DNA of 64,000 bases from Sulfuracidifex tepidarius. Lineage in GTDB: Archaea; Thermoproteota; Thermoprotei_A; Sulfolobales; Sulfolobaceae. The notes beneath the pieces are model-generated. The model was given only the letters and a program-made list of their open reading frames with translations, was not told where the DNA came from and did no database searches. Each line of letters begins with the position of its first letter. The stretch's first letter is position 1. This document shows positions 46,297 through 56,002 of this stretch, piece after piece. The stretch is taken from positions 248,001 to 312,000 of the forward strand of contig NZ_AP018929.1 of the NCBI RefSeq assembly GCF_008326425.1, read 5' to 3'. Both the position numbers and the translations under genes were made by a program.

Positions 46297-47271
46297 ATGA
46301 TAGAATTAAAAGAATTAGTTAAAAGTTATGGGAAGAAGTTAGTCCTCAATGGGATAAGCGAGAAAATAGAGACAGGAGAGTTCTTCGTGATACTGGGCCC
46401 CAGTGGCGCTGGAAAATCCACCATGTTGAAGGTTATAGCTGGGATAGAGGAACTGGATTCAGGATCCATAGTTGTGGACGGAAAGGACATCTCTAGGTTA
46501 CCCCCAGAGAAGAGAAACCTAGCTATGGTCTTTCAAAACTACGCTCTCTACCCTAACATGACAGTCTTCGACAACATAGCTTTTCCCTTGAAGATGAAGG
46601 GAGTGAGCCGGGATAAGATAAAGGAGAAAGTGGAGAGGGTCGCCAGACTCCTCGGAATTCAGGACTTGTTGAAAAGTAATGTGACTAAGATAAGTGGAGG
46701 CCAACAACAGAGGGTAGCTATAGCTAGGGCAATAGTTAGGGAGCCGTCCTTCTACCTTCTCGACGAACCGTTGTCAAATCTGGACGCTAGAACCAGGTTT
46801 AAGGCTAGGGGAGAACTGAAGAGGATACAGAAGGAGCTCGGGGGAACGTTCATCTATGTGACACACGATCAGAAAGAAGCTATGAGTTTAGCTGATAGAG
46901 TAGCTGTCCTTCACGAAGGTAAGTTTGAGCAGGTTGGAGTTCCAATGGAACTTTATGAATATCCGAGGACTAAATGGGTGGGAGAGTTCATAGGCGATTT
47001 TCCGATGAACTTCATACCGGGAGACTGGTTAGGAGCTCAAGGCGTGGAGATAGGATTCAGACCGGAATGGGTTAAGCTGGACGGGAATGACTTCAGGGGG
47101 ACTGTCAGCTCCATGGAATCTGTAGGCGAATATACTTATCTTTTCCTCGACGTGAAGGACACGAAGGTGATAGTGAAAGGTAGCGGTCAATTCGACGTCG
47201 GAGACGAAGTGAGCTTCAGCATAAATAAGTGCAGGAGATTCAAGGACGGTTTTATAGTGGATCAGAAGTAG
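46297..47271 (+). CDS. ABC sugar importer, ATPase (MalK/MsmX type)
   Basis: The protein has 324 residues. Walker A GPSGAGKST (about 34-42), Q-loop VFQNYALYPNMTV, signature ISGGQQQRVAIARA, Walker B YLLDEPLSNLDA and H-loop YVTHDQKEAMSLAD are all intact. The C-terminal 85 residues are the OB-fold-like regulatory domain of CUT1 ATPases, though shorter than in MalK. It drives sugar uptake through the two permeases. AGGTGAT precedes the ATG. Confidence 0.95.
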   Translation: MIELKELVKSYGKKLVLNGISEKIETGEFFVILGPSGAGKSTMLKVIAGIEELDSGSIVVDGKDISRLPPEKRNLAMVFQNYALYPNMTVFDNIAFPLKMKGVSRDKIKEKVERVARLLGIQDLLKSNVTKISGGQQQRVAIARAIVREPSFYLLDEPLSNLDARTRFKARGELKRIQKELGGTFIYVTHDQKEAMSLADRVAVLHEGKFEQVGVPMELYEYPRTKWVGEFIGDFPMNFIPGDWLGAQGVEIGFRPEWVKLDGNDFRGTVSSMESVGEYTYLFLDVKDTKVIVKGSGQFDVGDEVSFSINKCRRFKDGFIVDQK

Positions 47272-47302
47272 CACACATAGGAATCAGAAAAATCGAGTAA
47301 TT

Positions 47303-47310
47303 CTTTTTTT
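47303..47310 (+). terminator. T-run after the sugar importer operon
   Basis: CTTTTTTT lies 32 nt after the ATPase stop. Confidence 0.4.
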
Positions 47311-47364
47311 CCTGAAAAGAAAACAAAGATTAAAAGAGTGGAAGAAAAACTGGAAGACTCATAA

Positions 47365-48735
47365 TTAGGTCTTAGAACGCTTAGACTTCTCGATCCTGGA
47401 GTCAGTTTTCTCGTCAACTATTTCATCCGAGATGTCCTCTAATTCCCTTCCTTCTACCTTGATCTTTCCATAGAGAGTGAAAAGCGCTATGAAGAACGCT
47501 ACGAAGTTGATCACACCGTAAACTAGGAGGAGACCGTGAGTCCCGTAAGCTGCGGAGATGAGAGAACCGCCGAATATTCCTATAATTCCCGCTATTCTAA
47601 TTGCAAGTATTCCCATTCCTTGTGCTGTTCCCCTGATCTTGGTAGGAAATATCTCGGTGCTTAGTGAATAGATCACGGGCAAATAGAAGGAAGCGAAGAT
47701 CCCGGCTACTGCCAACAGAACTACCAAATAGTACGCAAATGAGGGTTTCGCAAGGAAAGACATTAGAATCAAAGACGCACCTGTGACTGCAGAGCCTAGC
47801 AGGAGCATTCTAATTCTTCCCACCTTGTCGTAAAGGGGATAAGCTAGGACTGCTCCGAGGGATTGACTTCCGAGGAACGCTAAACCTGAGAACACTAACA
47901 CCAGATTTGAAGGTATCTTCAACGCGGACAGTATGATAGGGTTAAGTGCAACCAGTCCAGAGAGCGGAAGGTTCAAAAGCAAGTTGATTGCAAATATTGA
48001 AACCAAAAGTGGTAAGAATATCCTGAACAACCTCGCCTCCTTCACCTCCTGTTCCCTTTTAGTGAACTGTGAGATGTCGGGCTCTAGCCCCATCTCTTCC
48101 ATGGAAGCCTCTGCCTTGTCATGCATACCTTTTGTAGCATACCATCTTGGAGATTCCGGAAGTTTCCTCCTCAAGATGAGTGCTATCATGGGAGGTATTG
48201 CTCCAGTGAGGAAAAGCAACCTCCACTGGAGCAGCCCGAACGGAAGTAATGCAGTAGCTACGAAATATGATGTCATCCCTCCTAGGCTGAACACTATGAG
48301 GAACTTTATGAGATACCTTCCTCTCTGTTCCTTGGAAGAGTATTCCGATAACATAGTTAAGGCAGGGGGGTAGTCTGCACCTATTCCAAACCCTACCAGA
48401 AGCCTCAATGCTAACAGCTCTACGTAACTTGTTGAAGCTGAAATGAGCAGTTCGGAAATGATGAAGACGAGGAGAGTTATCACGAAGGTCTTTTTCCTCC
48501 CTATTTTGTCGGAGATTAGACCGAAGCTGAACGCCCCTACAGCTCCTCCTATGAAGGTAGAAGCTCCAAAGAGCCCGAACTGAGCACTTGTCAAATGGAG
48601 GGTCTTAATGAGAGTTAATGATCCTCCTCCCACTATAGCCGTGTCATAGAGATCCGTGAAACCTCCTAGAGCAACTGAGAGGAAGAGCAGTCTCATGAAT
48701 CTTTCGTATTTTTGAACGTTCTGAATTGATACCAT
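47365..48735 (-). CDS. Major facilitator superfamily sugar-porter-like transporter
   Basis: The protein has 456 residues and 12 hydrophobic segments. Motif A is FSFGLISDKIGRKKTF, and KLPESPRWYATKGMHDKAEA in the central loop is the sugar-porter signature region; the second-half motif is YDKVGRIRMLL. The C-terminus is long and charged. It should take up a sugar or organic acid with protons. It converges on the ABC importer operon, which suggests a common carbon-uptake region. Confidence 0.88.
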   Translation of the reverse strand: MVSIQNVQKYERFMRLLFLSVALGGFTDLYDTAIVGGGSLTLIKTLHLTSAQFGLFGASTFIGGAVGAFSFGLISDKIGRKKTFVITLLVFIISELLISASTSYVELLALRLLVGFGIGADYPPALTMLSEYSSKEQRGRYLIKFLIVFSLGGMTSYFVATALLPFGLLQWRLLFLTGAIPPMIALILRRKLPESPRWYATKGMHDKAEASMEEMGLEPDISQFTKREQEVKEARLFRIFLPLLVSIFAINLLLNLPLSGLVALNPIILSALKIPSNLVLVFSGLAFLGSQSLGAVLAYPLYDKVGRIRMLLLGSAVTGASLILMSFLAKPSFAYYLVVLLAVAGIFASFYLPVIYSLSTEIFPTKIRGTAQGMGILAIRIAGIIGIFGGSLISAAYGTHGLLLVYGVINFVAFFIALFTLYGKIKVEGRELEDISDEIVDEKTDSRIEKSKRSKT

Positions 48736-49199
48736 AGCACAAAGAAAAAAGAGAGAAAAGTAAAAAAGCGTTTCTTCCTAGGATAGCTAAATTAATCTAA
48801 AGAGAGTTACAAGAACTTGTACAGAAGTTGAGATCTCCTAAATACAAGGAATTAACTACATTGTAAGGTGAGCATTATGTCACAATAAGACGATAGATAA
48901 TTCTTTGATTGTTTTTAGTTTGACGGCGAAGAGGTTGTAATTCATATAAACGTATAACACTTAACTACAGATATACTATGATAGACATTATAACGATTCT
49001 GAATACTCTTTGTATTTGTGACTCTATCTAAATCAAAACACAAGAATGCTGTTTCAGTTTTCTGAGATAGAATATAGCCATGGTATAGGTATACTTTCTC
49101 TCTGTAGTAATTAATATCTCTAGCATTTTCATCTTCAAAGAAAGCTTCTCAAAAGTGTAGAAACATAATGTTTTTTAAACTTGGAAACTATTTTTACAA
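48736..49199. other. Intergenic region, no gene recognised
   Basis: AT-rich. A TATA-like TTTTTTAAAC at about 49169-49178 serves the nurA gene. Confidence 0.4.
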
Positions 49200-50225
49200 A
49201 TGGGACTAGAGGACGTAATAGAGAAGCTCATGAAAGCTCTCGCTGAAGCGTCAAAGGACGAGCCTTACTTGGGCGTTATGCAGAAAGTAGACGTTGTCGA
49301 CTCTACTCCAGTTTATGAGGACGGCGAGTTGGGGGAGTGCGAGCCTTTAAACGAGTTCGCTTACCTTGATACTTCCTCTCGAGTGATACAAGTGAAGGGA
49401 GCTAACATTTACATGGCATCACTTTACGGGAACGACAACGGGATACATGTGATGGTTCCCTCGGATTCCCTGGTTCCCTTCATCGCGGTTAAGGGTTCAA
49501 AGAAAGCCTTAGAGAAGGTCAAAGCTGCGCTCGGGGACCTACTGGTGACGGAGAACGTGAACGGGGTAGAGTACGACTTGGAGTACAAGGACGATAATAT
49601 CCTGGACGAACTTAGGATCTCCTTGGAGAACCACTTCATAGAGACGTCAAAGAACGTGGTAGTGGTCGACGGTCCCGTGGTTCCAGGTCCTTACCTCGAG
49701 ATGGTGGGTGAGCCCTACCGTTCTGCATTCGAGGAGTTAGCCTCGAGGAGACGGAGGGAGAAACTTGTGGGGGTAGTGAAGAGGCTTTCATTCACTAGGA
49801 AATTATCAAGGGAAGAGAAAGTGGGGAGTAAATTCCCCCGTCTGTTGGGTTCCACAGACGACGTAATAGTCCATGAGATGTCCAAGTCAGTGAAGTCAGA
49901 CGTCTTCTTTACGCCGGTCTACAAGGAGGAGGTTAACCTGAAGGGAGGGAAAGTGACCAGATACATGGTGTACGTAAAGGTCAGGGACAGCGTATTTCGC
50001 GTTGAAAGCACAGACAGGGAACTCCTTTGTAGGGGAGTCTTTACCTCAGCCAGGAACGCCTCTATCAGGGGGATACCTACTTTCATAGAGGTCGCAGACA
50101 AGATGTCCAAGAGGCTGAGCGCTTCCACTTTCGTGTTGTCCTTCGTTTACGCTAAGACCATGTTGGGGGTAAACTATGAGGACTGGAACTCCTTCGTGGA
50201 AGCCAAGAGGGACCTAAACGAGTGA
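49200..50225 (+). CDS. nurA: NurA nuclease
   Basis: The protein has 341 residues, starting at an ATG about 22-28 nt after a TATA box. NurA-type motifs are seen: FAYLDTSSRVIQV (about 53-65, metal-binding aspartate 57), VVVVDGPVVPGPYL (about 152-165), and the C-terminal SIRGIPTFIEVADKMSKR. NurA is a 5' to 3' nuclease that works with HerA on DNA ends. The gene order nurA-herA, 12 nt apart, supports a complex. Mre11 and Rad50, usual neighbours in Sulfolobales, are absent here. Confidence 0.88.
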   Translation: MGLEDVIEKLMKALAEASKDEPYLGVMQKVDVVDSTPVYEDGELGECEPLNEFAYLDTSSRVIQVKGANIYMASLYGNDNGIHVMVPSDSLVPFIAVKGSKKALEKVKAALGDLLVTENVNGVEYDLEYKDDNILDELRISLENHFIETSKNVVVVDGPVVPGPYLEMVGEPYRSAFEELASRRRREKLVGVVKRLSFTRKLSREEKVGSKFPRLLGSTDDVIVHEMSKSVKSDVFFTPVYKEEVNLKGGKVTRYMVYVKVRDSVFRVESTDRELLCRGVFTSARNASIRGIPTFIEVADKMSKRLSASTFVLSFVYAKTMLGVNYEDWNSFVEAKRDLNE

Positions 50226-50237
50226 GGTGAGGTAAAC

Positions 50238-51821
50238 TTGTCTCTTCATGACATGATAGAACAAGCGAGGGAGAGGGCGTCCAAGAACGGGGAAGTGGTG
50301 GGTTTAGCTTCAAGGGTGATACCTCTCACCCACGGTGACGAGGAAAAGGAGATCAGGGCTGAGATCCCCTTTGAGACTTACCTTAAGAAGAGGTTTCTAG
50401 TGGGGAGCTACCTGGGGATCTCCCTCCCGGTCTCAGGCACCCTGATACTCAGCAGGATAACCGCGGTGGAGAGGAGTGATATCCTAGCTCTGTCCAAGGT
50501 ACCCGCCCTCACTCCCGTGGAGGACCCTTCAGGCATGACTACCTCGTTGGCTGTGAACCTAGAATTGCTTTCTGAGGAAGTTGACGGAGAGGTTGTACCT
50601 CCGTCTTCCCCTGTGGACCCTCAGAGCCCCATCTTCATTCCTAGCACGGACTTCGTGAAGAGGATGTTGGGTATACCAGATCAAGGGGTTGAGATAGGAA
50701 AGGTCATGGAGGGTTACAAGGAGATGGACGTTCCGGTGAAGTTAACTCACGACATAACGAGGCACCACGTCTTGGTAGTTGGGACCACGGGGGCGGGGAA
50801 GACCAACCTTTTGAGGGTATTGTTGAAGAGGAGCCAGACCCCTGCAGTCGTCTTCGACATCCAAGGTGACTACGTGAAGACTGCTGCCAGGATAGGAGGC
50901 AACGTAGTCCTCCCTTTACCTAGGGAGTACGCTACTAAGGTCACTGACTTCGTTAACCTCTTCCTCAAGAGGAGTAACCTGAAAGGTTCCATAAAGGACG
51001 TACAAGACGGAAAGTTCATCATTGAAGGAGAAGAGGGGGAGTTCTTCCTTTACCTGACGGGTTTTCAACTGAGAAAGACATACAACTTCCTACCAGAGGT
51101 CTCGCCTTTCTTCACCTTACAAGGAGCAATGTTCTTCAAGTCCATATCAGAAGAGTGTCTCTCGACGGTGGACAAATGGGAGGAAGAGTGCTCCGAGTTA
51201 ATGGATGAGATGAGGATCCATAAGACTACTCAGGACAACATAATCAGGTCCGTGAACCTCCTCAAGAACACCGGGGTGATAGACGTTAAGTTCAAGGACA
51301 GCAAGTCGCTACTTGACGAACCTAAATACGAGGAAATCATGAATGGCAAAACCGTGGTTGACTTGAGGTGGGCGCTCGAGAGAGGTGTTTCAACTGCTAC
51401 CATGTCAGCGTTCATCATAGCTCAGAGGATCTTTGAGATAGTAGACAAGAGGTACAAAAGCGAAGGGGAGGAGACCCCGTACTTGATGATATTTGATGAA
51501 GCCCATGAGTACTTCCCGCAAAGCAGGAAGGACGACGAAAAGGAAGGGTTAGAGAGGCTCATCAACAGGATCATGAGGCTGGGCAGAGTAAGGGGGATAG
51601 GTACAATACTGGCTACTCACCGCCCTACAGACTTGAACGACTTGATACTTACCCTCGCGAACACTAAGGTCGTTATGAGGGCCGATGAGGACGCGCTGAA
51701 GAAGATCGGGATGGAGGAGTTCAGCTCAATGCTGCAAGCCTCGCCAGCAGGTTACAGCATAATGAGGACTTTCTCGCTTAAGGTACACGACCTAATATTC
51801 AGAACGGTGAAAGACAGTTAA
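50238..51821 (+). CDS. herA: HerA bipolar DNA helicase/translocase
   Basis: The protein has 527 residues. The likely start is the TTG at 50238, preceded by GAGGTGAGG; an ATG follows at codon 6. The N-terminal HAS-barrel (about 20-120) is followed by Walker A GTTGAGKT (about 182-189) and Walker B YLMIFDEAHEYFP (about 415-427), with IGTILATHRPTDL as sensor region. HerA is a hexameric FtsK-like ATPase that pumps DNA and activates NurA in end resection. Overlap with nurA in one operon supports this. Confidence 0.92.
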   Translation: MSLHDMIEQARERASKNGEVVGLASRVIPLTHGDEEKEIRAEIPFETYLKKRFLVGSYLGISLPVSGTLILSRITAVERSDILALSKVPALTPVEDPSGMTTSLAVNLELLSEEVDGEVVPPSSPVDPQSPIFIPSTDFVKRMLGIPDQGVEIGKVMEGYKEMDVPVKLTHDITRHHVLVVGTTGAGKTNLLRVLLKRSQTPAVVFDIQGDYVKTAARIGGNVVLPLPREYATKVTDFVNLFLKRSNLKGSIKDVQDGKFIIEGEEGEFFLYLTGFQLRKTYNFLPEVSPFFTLQGAMFFKSISEECLSTVDKWEEECSELMDEMRIHKTTQDNIIRSVNLLKNTGVIDVKFKDSKSLLDEPKYEEIMNGKTVVDLRWALERGVSTATMSAFIIAQRIFEIVDKRYKSEGEETPYLMIFDEAHEYFPQSRKDDEKEGLERLINRIMRLGRVRGIGTILATHRPTDLNDLILTLANTKVVMRADEDALKKIGMEEFSSMLQASPAGYSIMRTFSLKVHDLIFRTVKDS

Positions 51822-52035
51822 CAGCGATCTGTAACTAAAAAGTAACTGTTTCGAAAGATCCGGCGCGATGTAATACAGTGTAAAGACATTTTGGAGTAAA
51901 AGCTCAGTTTTCATTAGGTTAACTGTCACTGGAATTAGTCAGAACTATGATAGAAATTTGTGATAATTTAAACATAAGTTATCATAAAAAAGATTCAATA
52001 TAGTAAAAATACTACTTGAGAAACATTTAATGCTT

Positions 52036-52583
52036 TCACGTGATAGTGGGATTACCTTCTCCATCATCTAGCAGGAGTTTTAACGTGTCGATCACTGAAA
52101 TTGCTACCTTCTTTCCTATGGGCGTGGAAGGTCCCAAGAAGGTCTCCGTCTCTCCGTATGATATCCCTATAGCAGTCGCGTCACTGGCAGTCCCTGTTAT
52201 GTCGAACTTCATTAGGTATGAGCACTTAGCTTCACTGACTGTCCTCACCATGTCTACCATTGCGTTGATGTATGCCTTTCTCCTCAGGAAAACGCCGACG
52301 TTAATGGTCTTTCCTGCGTGATCACCGCTTTTCCCAATTCCGGCGCTCATGAAAAGCAGGAAATCCCCTCGTCTTTCATTATGTGTTTCCTTGCAGCTGT
52401 CATGAAGACGAGAGAACTTCGACAATCGCATACTGACATCACGTCTTTGACGGGAGTAACGCTGTCGTAATTGTGGGGCACTATACCTAAGACTACCTTG
52501 TTTACTTTAGAAATCCCTTCAGGATAGATAGCTGACGAGATAGTCAGGTACTCCCTATCCAAGGGAAATTCCAAGATATCCAT
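52036..52583 (-). pseudogene. cbiZ: Adenosylcobinamide amidohydrolase (CbiZ) gene with a frameshift
   Basis: Two overlapping minus-strand frames together give one protein of about 182 residues: MDILEFPLDREYLTISS to VMSVCDCRSSLVFMTAARKHIMKDEG, then DFLLFMSAGIGKSGDHAGKTINVGV and ITGTASDATAIGISYG. The second half is clearly CbiZ (SAGIGK-x-GDHAGKTIN and TGTASDA). They are joined by adding one G to the run of four Gs (C-run at 52365-52368 on the plus strand). CbiZ removes the aminopropanol side chain from adenosylcobinamide in B12 salvage in archaea. A single-base loss (or sequencing error) breaks it. Confidence 0.8.
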
Positions 52584-52624
52584 AGGATATCAAAAGGACG
52601 AAACATAAAAATACGCCTGACCAT

Positions 52625-52865
52625 TCCATTACGTGAATTACCGCTCTCACTAGAGGCTTCATACCTCCACCTTGTCAACAGTGAACTGGTGGAGGGCGAA
52701 GCTCCGCACAACCGTCCCGACTTGACTTCAGTGAATATTCCACGTGTCTTGGAGACTATTGGTGAGCAGAGACGTATATGAGATCCTCGCTTACAATTGT
52801 CTAGGTTACGCTCGCCCCGTCCTTGACGTCATTGAAGCGCATATCTTTTCCATATTTAGCCTTCA
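52625..52865 (-). pseudogene. Relict 3' end of an IS200/IS605-type tnpB
   Basis: On the minus strand the sequence GGAGCTTCGCCCTCCACCAGT and GACAAGGTGGAG match the tail of the 34.4-kb tnpB (GGAGCTCCGCCCTCTACCGGT, GGCAAGGTGGAG), 18 of 21 and 11 of 12. Further on (52741-52800) it matches the relict at 0.3-0.45 kb, with ACACGTGGAATATTCACT in common. It has stops in all frames. The right-end hairpin is decayed. Confidence 0.6.
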
Positions 52866-53095
52866 TTTGAAAGCGGGGTGTCCATATACTGGGGTCCTTC
52901 AACTCCCTTCAACCTCATAAGGATAAAACAGCTTCAAGGCTAAACTACGTGCCTAAAGAACGACTCAGCTACCAAAATATTACAATTGACGTAAGAAAAT
53001 AAATGTATATAGAGTTCTATATATTAATATAAAATAATAAAAGACTTATATAGAAAAATTTTTTTAAAAGATAAAGATAGTGAGCTTCGATCAAT

Positions 53096-54436
53096 ATGAA
53101 ACCTTTCTCCTATATTGACAATTTGAAGTGGAACAAATTCATAAGCAAAAACGCTTTCGTCACGGGAATGGGAGTTTTCACTGTTGGATATGAGGGCACA
53201 GCCATATCACTCACTTTGCTCATAACTTTGTCTTCTCTTCACGTCGTGAGCTCAGAGAAACCCATCTTAGAGGGACTACTGGTCTCCTCAGGCTATTTCG
53301 GTATGGTAATAGGAGGAGTGATCTTCGGGATTCTCTCCAACAAAGGTAGGAAGAAATACTACGGAATAGACGTCCTGCTCATGGGTATAGGCTCTGCAGC
53401 CCAGTTCCTTGTGAACAGCCCCATCGAACTCGTCCTCCTCAGGATAGTGATAGGTGTGGGAGTAGGTGCCGACTTAGTCCTTTCTCCCGTGATAATACCG
53501 GAGAACTCCAACTCCAAGGATAGGGGAAAGGCCATAGCCATAGGGAGAGTTGTAATGATAACGCTAGGCGACATAGCTGCGTCCCTAGTTTTCCTGGGAC
53601 TTCTGTTAGCTCACGTTAACCCTCACTTATGTGGAGAATCACCTTATCTCTGGGGGTGATCCCCGCACTGAGCACGTTTTACTTCAGGAGAAAGCTTCCA
53701 GATACGGTCAGGTATCTGGGTAGGGTTAAAGGGGATTTGAAGGAGTTAAACGAGGCTGTGAAGCAGATAACCAGCGAAAACGTAGAGGTAGATAAATATC
53801 ACTGTGGATAAAACACCAAGGACAGTGTACCTTAAGAGGAACTGGAAGCTCTTTCCTCATTTCCGCATTGATGTGGTCCATGTTGGACTTTAACATAGGT
53901 ATAAAGGAGTTCAGCCCTACCTTAATAGCCCATCGCATAGGGATAACTGATCCTGCTGTATACAAGATAGTAACTGACCTGGGGTTCGCCTTACCCGGTG
54001 CCTTCGTGGACGTGGTTGATAGACAAGGGAAGGAAACTGTCCCAAACTCTTTCGTTGGTATCCCTTATCCTTGTGCTTTCCCTGTTCGTAGCGTTGAGGA
54101 ACGTTATTCCAGACACGAGTTTGTTCGTCCTTATTTCCACTTACTACTTCGTGTACAACATAGGTACACATACGATAATTGGGACAGGTTTACCTGCCAT
54201 TGAACTAACTCCTTCCAAACTCAGGGGAATGATACAAGGGTTCGTGGTAGCCATAGCCAAGACTGGAGGGGCGATAGGGACATTGATATTCCCGCTGTTA
54301 GTACACGACTATGGATTAATAGGAGCTTTCATAACCCTCAATAACTATTTACTTGGTGATGTTGCTCCTATTCTTGTTGGTCTTGCCTGAGACTAAAGGT
54401 TTGTCCCTAGAAGAGACGTCTAAGGAGATCGTGTGA
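53096..54436 (+). pseudogene. MFS transporter pseudogene with several frameshifts
   Basis: Joined across frames it is a 12-helix MFS protein of about 445 residues: FVTGMGVFTVGYEGTAISL at the start, VVSSGYFGMVIGGVIFGIL with an NKGRKKYYG motif A, MWRITLSLGVIPAL mid-way, and LPETKGLSLEETSKEIV at the end, typical of sugar porters. Breaks lie near 53630, 53805, 53880, 54000 and 54370. It cannot be translated whole and is a decayed copy of a once functional gene. Confidence 0.88.
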
Positions 54437-54584
54437 TGAGGGTTATGTGGTAAAGTAACGCATAACGTAGTAAGGCATTTTTGGAAATACTCTAATTTAG
54501 TTTGCAAAGGAGAAAGATATGTTTTTAAGAAATCGTGGGAAACACTTAAAAAATTAATATTGAGTTCTCATCAGACATAACCTC

Positions 54585-55427
54585 TTAGTATTCATAAAGT
54601 CTAACTCCATATTTCTCCGCCACTTTATAGAGATCCTTCTTTATCACTGTCCCAGCAAGGATAGCGACCTTGTTCTTCTCCGAGATTAGGTTGGCTGTCT
54701 TAGACGCCAGAGAGCTTATATCGTCCCTCCTCGGGCGAACCTTCACTTCTACTATGTAAAGAGATCTGCTAGTTTCCACTACTAGGTCGACTTCCCCGTT
54801 CGGTGTTTCAACCCTTCTCTTCCTGGATATTATCTTGTCTCCTTCGTCCCTTATTTCCTCCTTAAGGTCGTCTAAGAAGAATCGGGAGATCGTAGCCTCG
54901 GTCAAATCTCCTAGGGTCTGTTCTATTCTCGAAAATCTGACCTCGTTCTTTCTGTTCTGCTCCTCGAAATCTATTCTCAGCTTCTTTATTTCCTCCTCAT
55001 GTCTATCGAACTTCTCGTTCAGTTTCACTATCTCCTCGTGCTGTCTATCGAACTTCTCGTTCAACTTCTTCAGCTCCTCCCATATCTTCTTTATTTCCTC
55101 CTCATGTCTATCGAACTTCTCGTTCAGTTTCACTATCTCCTCGTGCTGTCTATCGAACTTCTCGTTCAACTTCTTCAGCTCCTCCCATATCTTCTTTATT
55201 TCCTCCTCATGTCTATCGAACTTCTCGTTCAGTTTCACTATCTCCTCGTGCTGTCTATCGAACTTCTCGTTCAGTTTCACTATCTCCTCGTGCTGTCTAT
55301 CGAACTTCTCGTCTAATTTGTTCAGTCTGTCTATTATCTCCTTAAATCCTAGATACCCCATCACGGTCAGTCTGAATTCGTTGTCCTTCTCTAGAAGTTC
55401 CAGGAAGTCCTTCTTCAGGCTCTCCAT
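54585..55427 (-). CDS. Coiled-coil protein with PD-(D/E)XK-like nuclease domain (DUF3782-like)
   Basis: The protein has 280 residues. Residues 30-150 are a long coiled coil of LNEKFDRQHEEIVK and LNEKFDRHEEEIKKIWEELKK repeats. The C-terminal 100 residues carry GEVDLVVETSRSLYIVEVKVRP, the D-x(n)-E-x-K of the PD-(D/E)XK nuclease fold. Archaeal DUF3782/DUF1626 proteins share this plan and are thought to be solitary nucleases, possibly of mobile-element or defence origin; none is characterised. The coiled coil should form a rod that holds the nuclease in a dimer or trimer. Repeat length (14 and 21 residues) keeps the heptad phase. Confidence 0.8.
   Translation of the reverse strand: MESLKKDFLELLEKDNEFRLTVMGYLGFKEIIDRLNKLDEKFDRQHEEIVKLNEKFDRQHEEIVKLNEKFDRHEEEIKKIWEELKKLNEKFDRQHEEIVKLNEKFDRHEEEIKKIWEELKKLNEKFDRQHEEIVKLNEKFDRHEEEIKKLRIDFEEQNRKNEVRFSRIEQTLGDLTEATISRFFLDDLKEEIRDEGDKIISRKRRVETPNGEVDLVVETSRSLYIVEVKVRPRRDDISSLASKTANLISEKNKVAILAGTVIKKDLYKVAEKYGVRLYEY
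54981..55311 (-). repeat. 105-bp tandem repeat encoding the coiled coil
   Basis: A CTTCTTTATTTCC anchor recurs at 54981, 55086 and 55191, exactly 105 bp (35 codons, five heptads) apart. Inside each unit are 42-bp sub-repeats, and one extra 42-bp unit follows near 55270. Confidence 0.9.
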
Positions 55428-56002
55428 CTATTATCACTCTCTTTTCTAGAAAATAGACTTTTTCCTTCTTCTTCCCTATTATCTAGTGTAACGTCTTCAA
55501 CCATGTAACACATCGTTATCTTTCTTTTTAAGATGATTTTTATAAACGGAGCCTTTACAGAAACTAAAGAGAACTCAACTAATCCGATCCTTTCGGTAAT
55601 TAAGGGGACACTCACGTCTCCTTTGTGAATTCAGTTTATTTATTGGAATAAAATGAATTTAATTGAGGGCTCTTTTATGGACTAGGTAAGGATTCATGCT
55701 TGACAATTTCCTCTATTTGATCTATTTTCGCCATAATTACAATTCACAACGAAAACCTGAATCATCGTAATTAAGAAAGCCTAACTCTTCTGTATATCCT
55801 TTAAAAACACTTTCAGTGTTGAAGCTGTAGAGAACTTATCTAAATTTAAATTTTCTCCACATGTCCAGTTTTTAACAATATAATAAAATGATATAAATAA
55901 ATTTCAATACTACTGTAAGTACATGGAGTCTCGGTTTTTTGGCAGTATATACATGAAAGGTAAAACGTGTATAGCAGGAACGTGAGAAATCAAGCCAATC
56001 TG
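55428..56002. other. Intergenic region, no gene recognised
   Basis: AT-rich, no convincing frame. It lies between the nuclease-like gene and the oxidoreductase pseudogene. Confidence 0.4.

Noticed and set aside
54835-55449. Plus-strand frames of SSCCLSNFSF repeats
   Set aside because: They are shadows of the tandem-repeat coiled coil on the minus strand.
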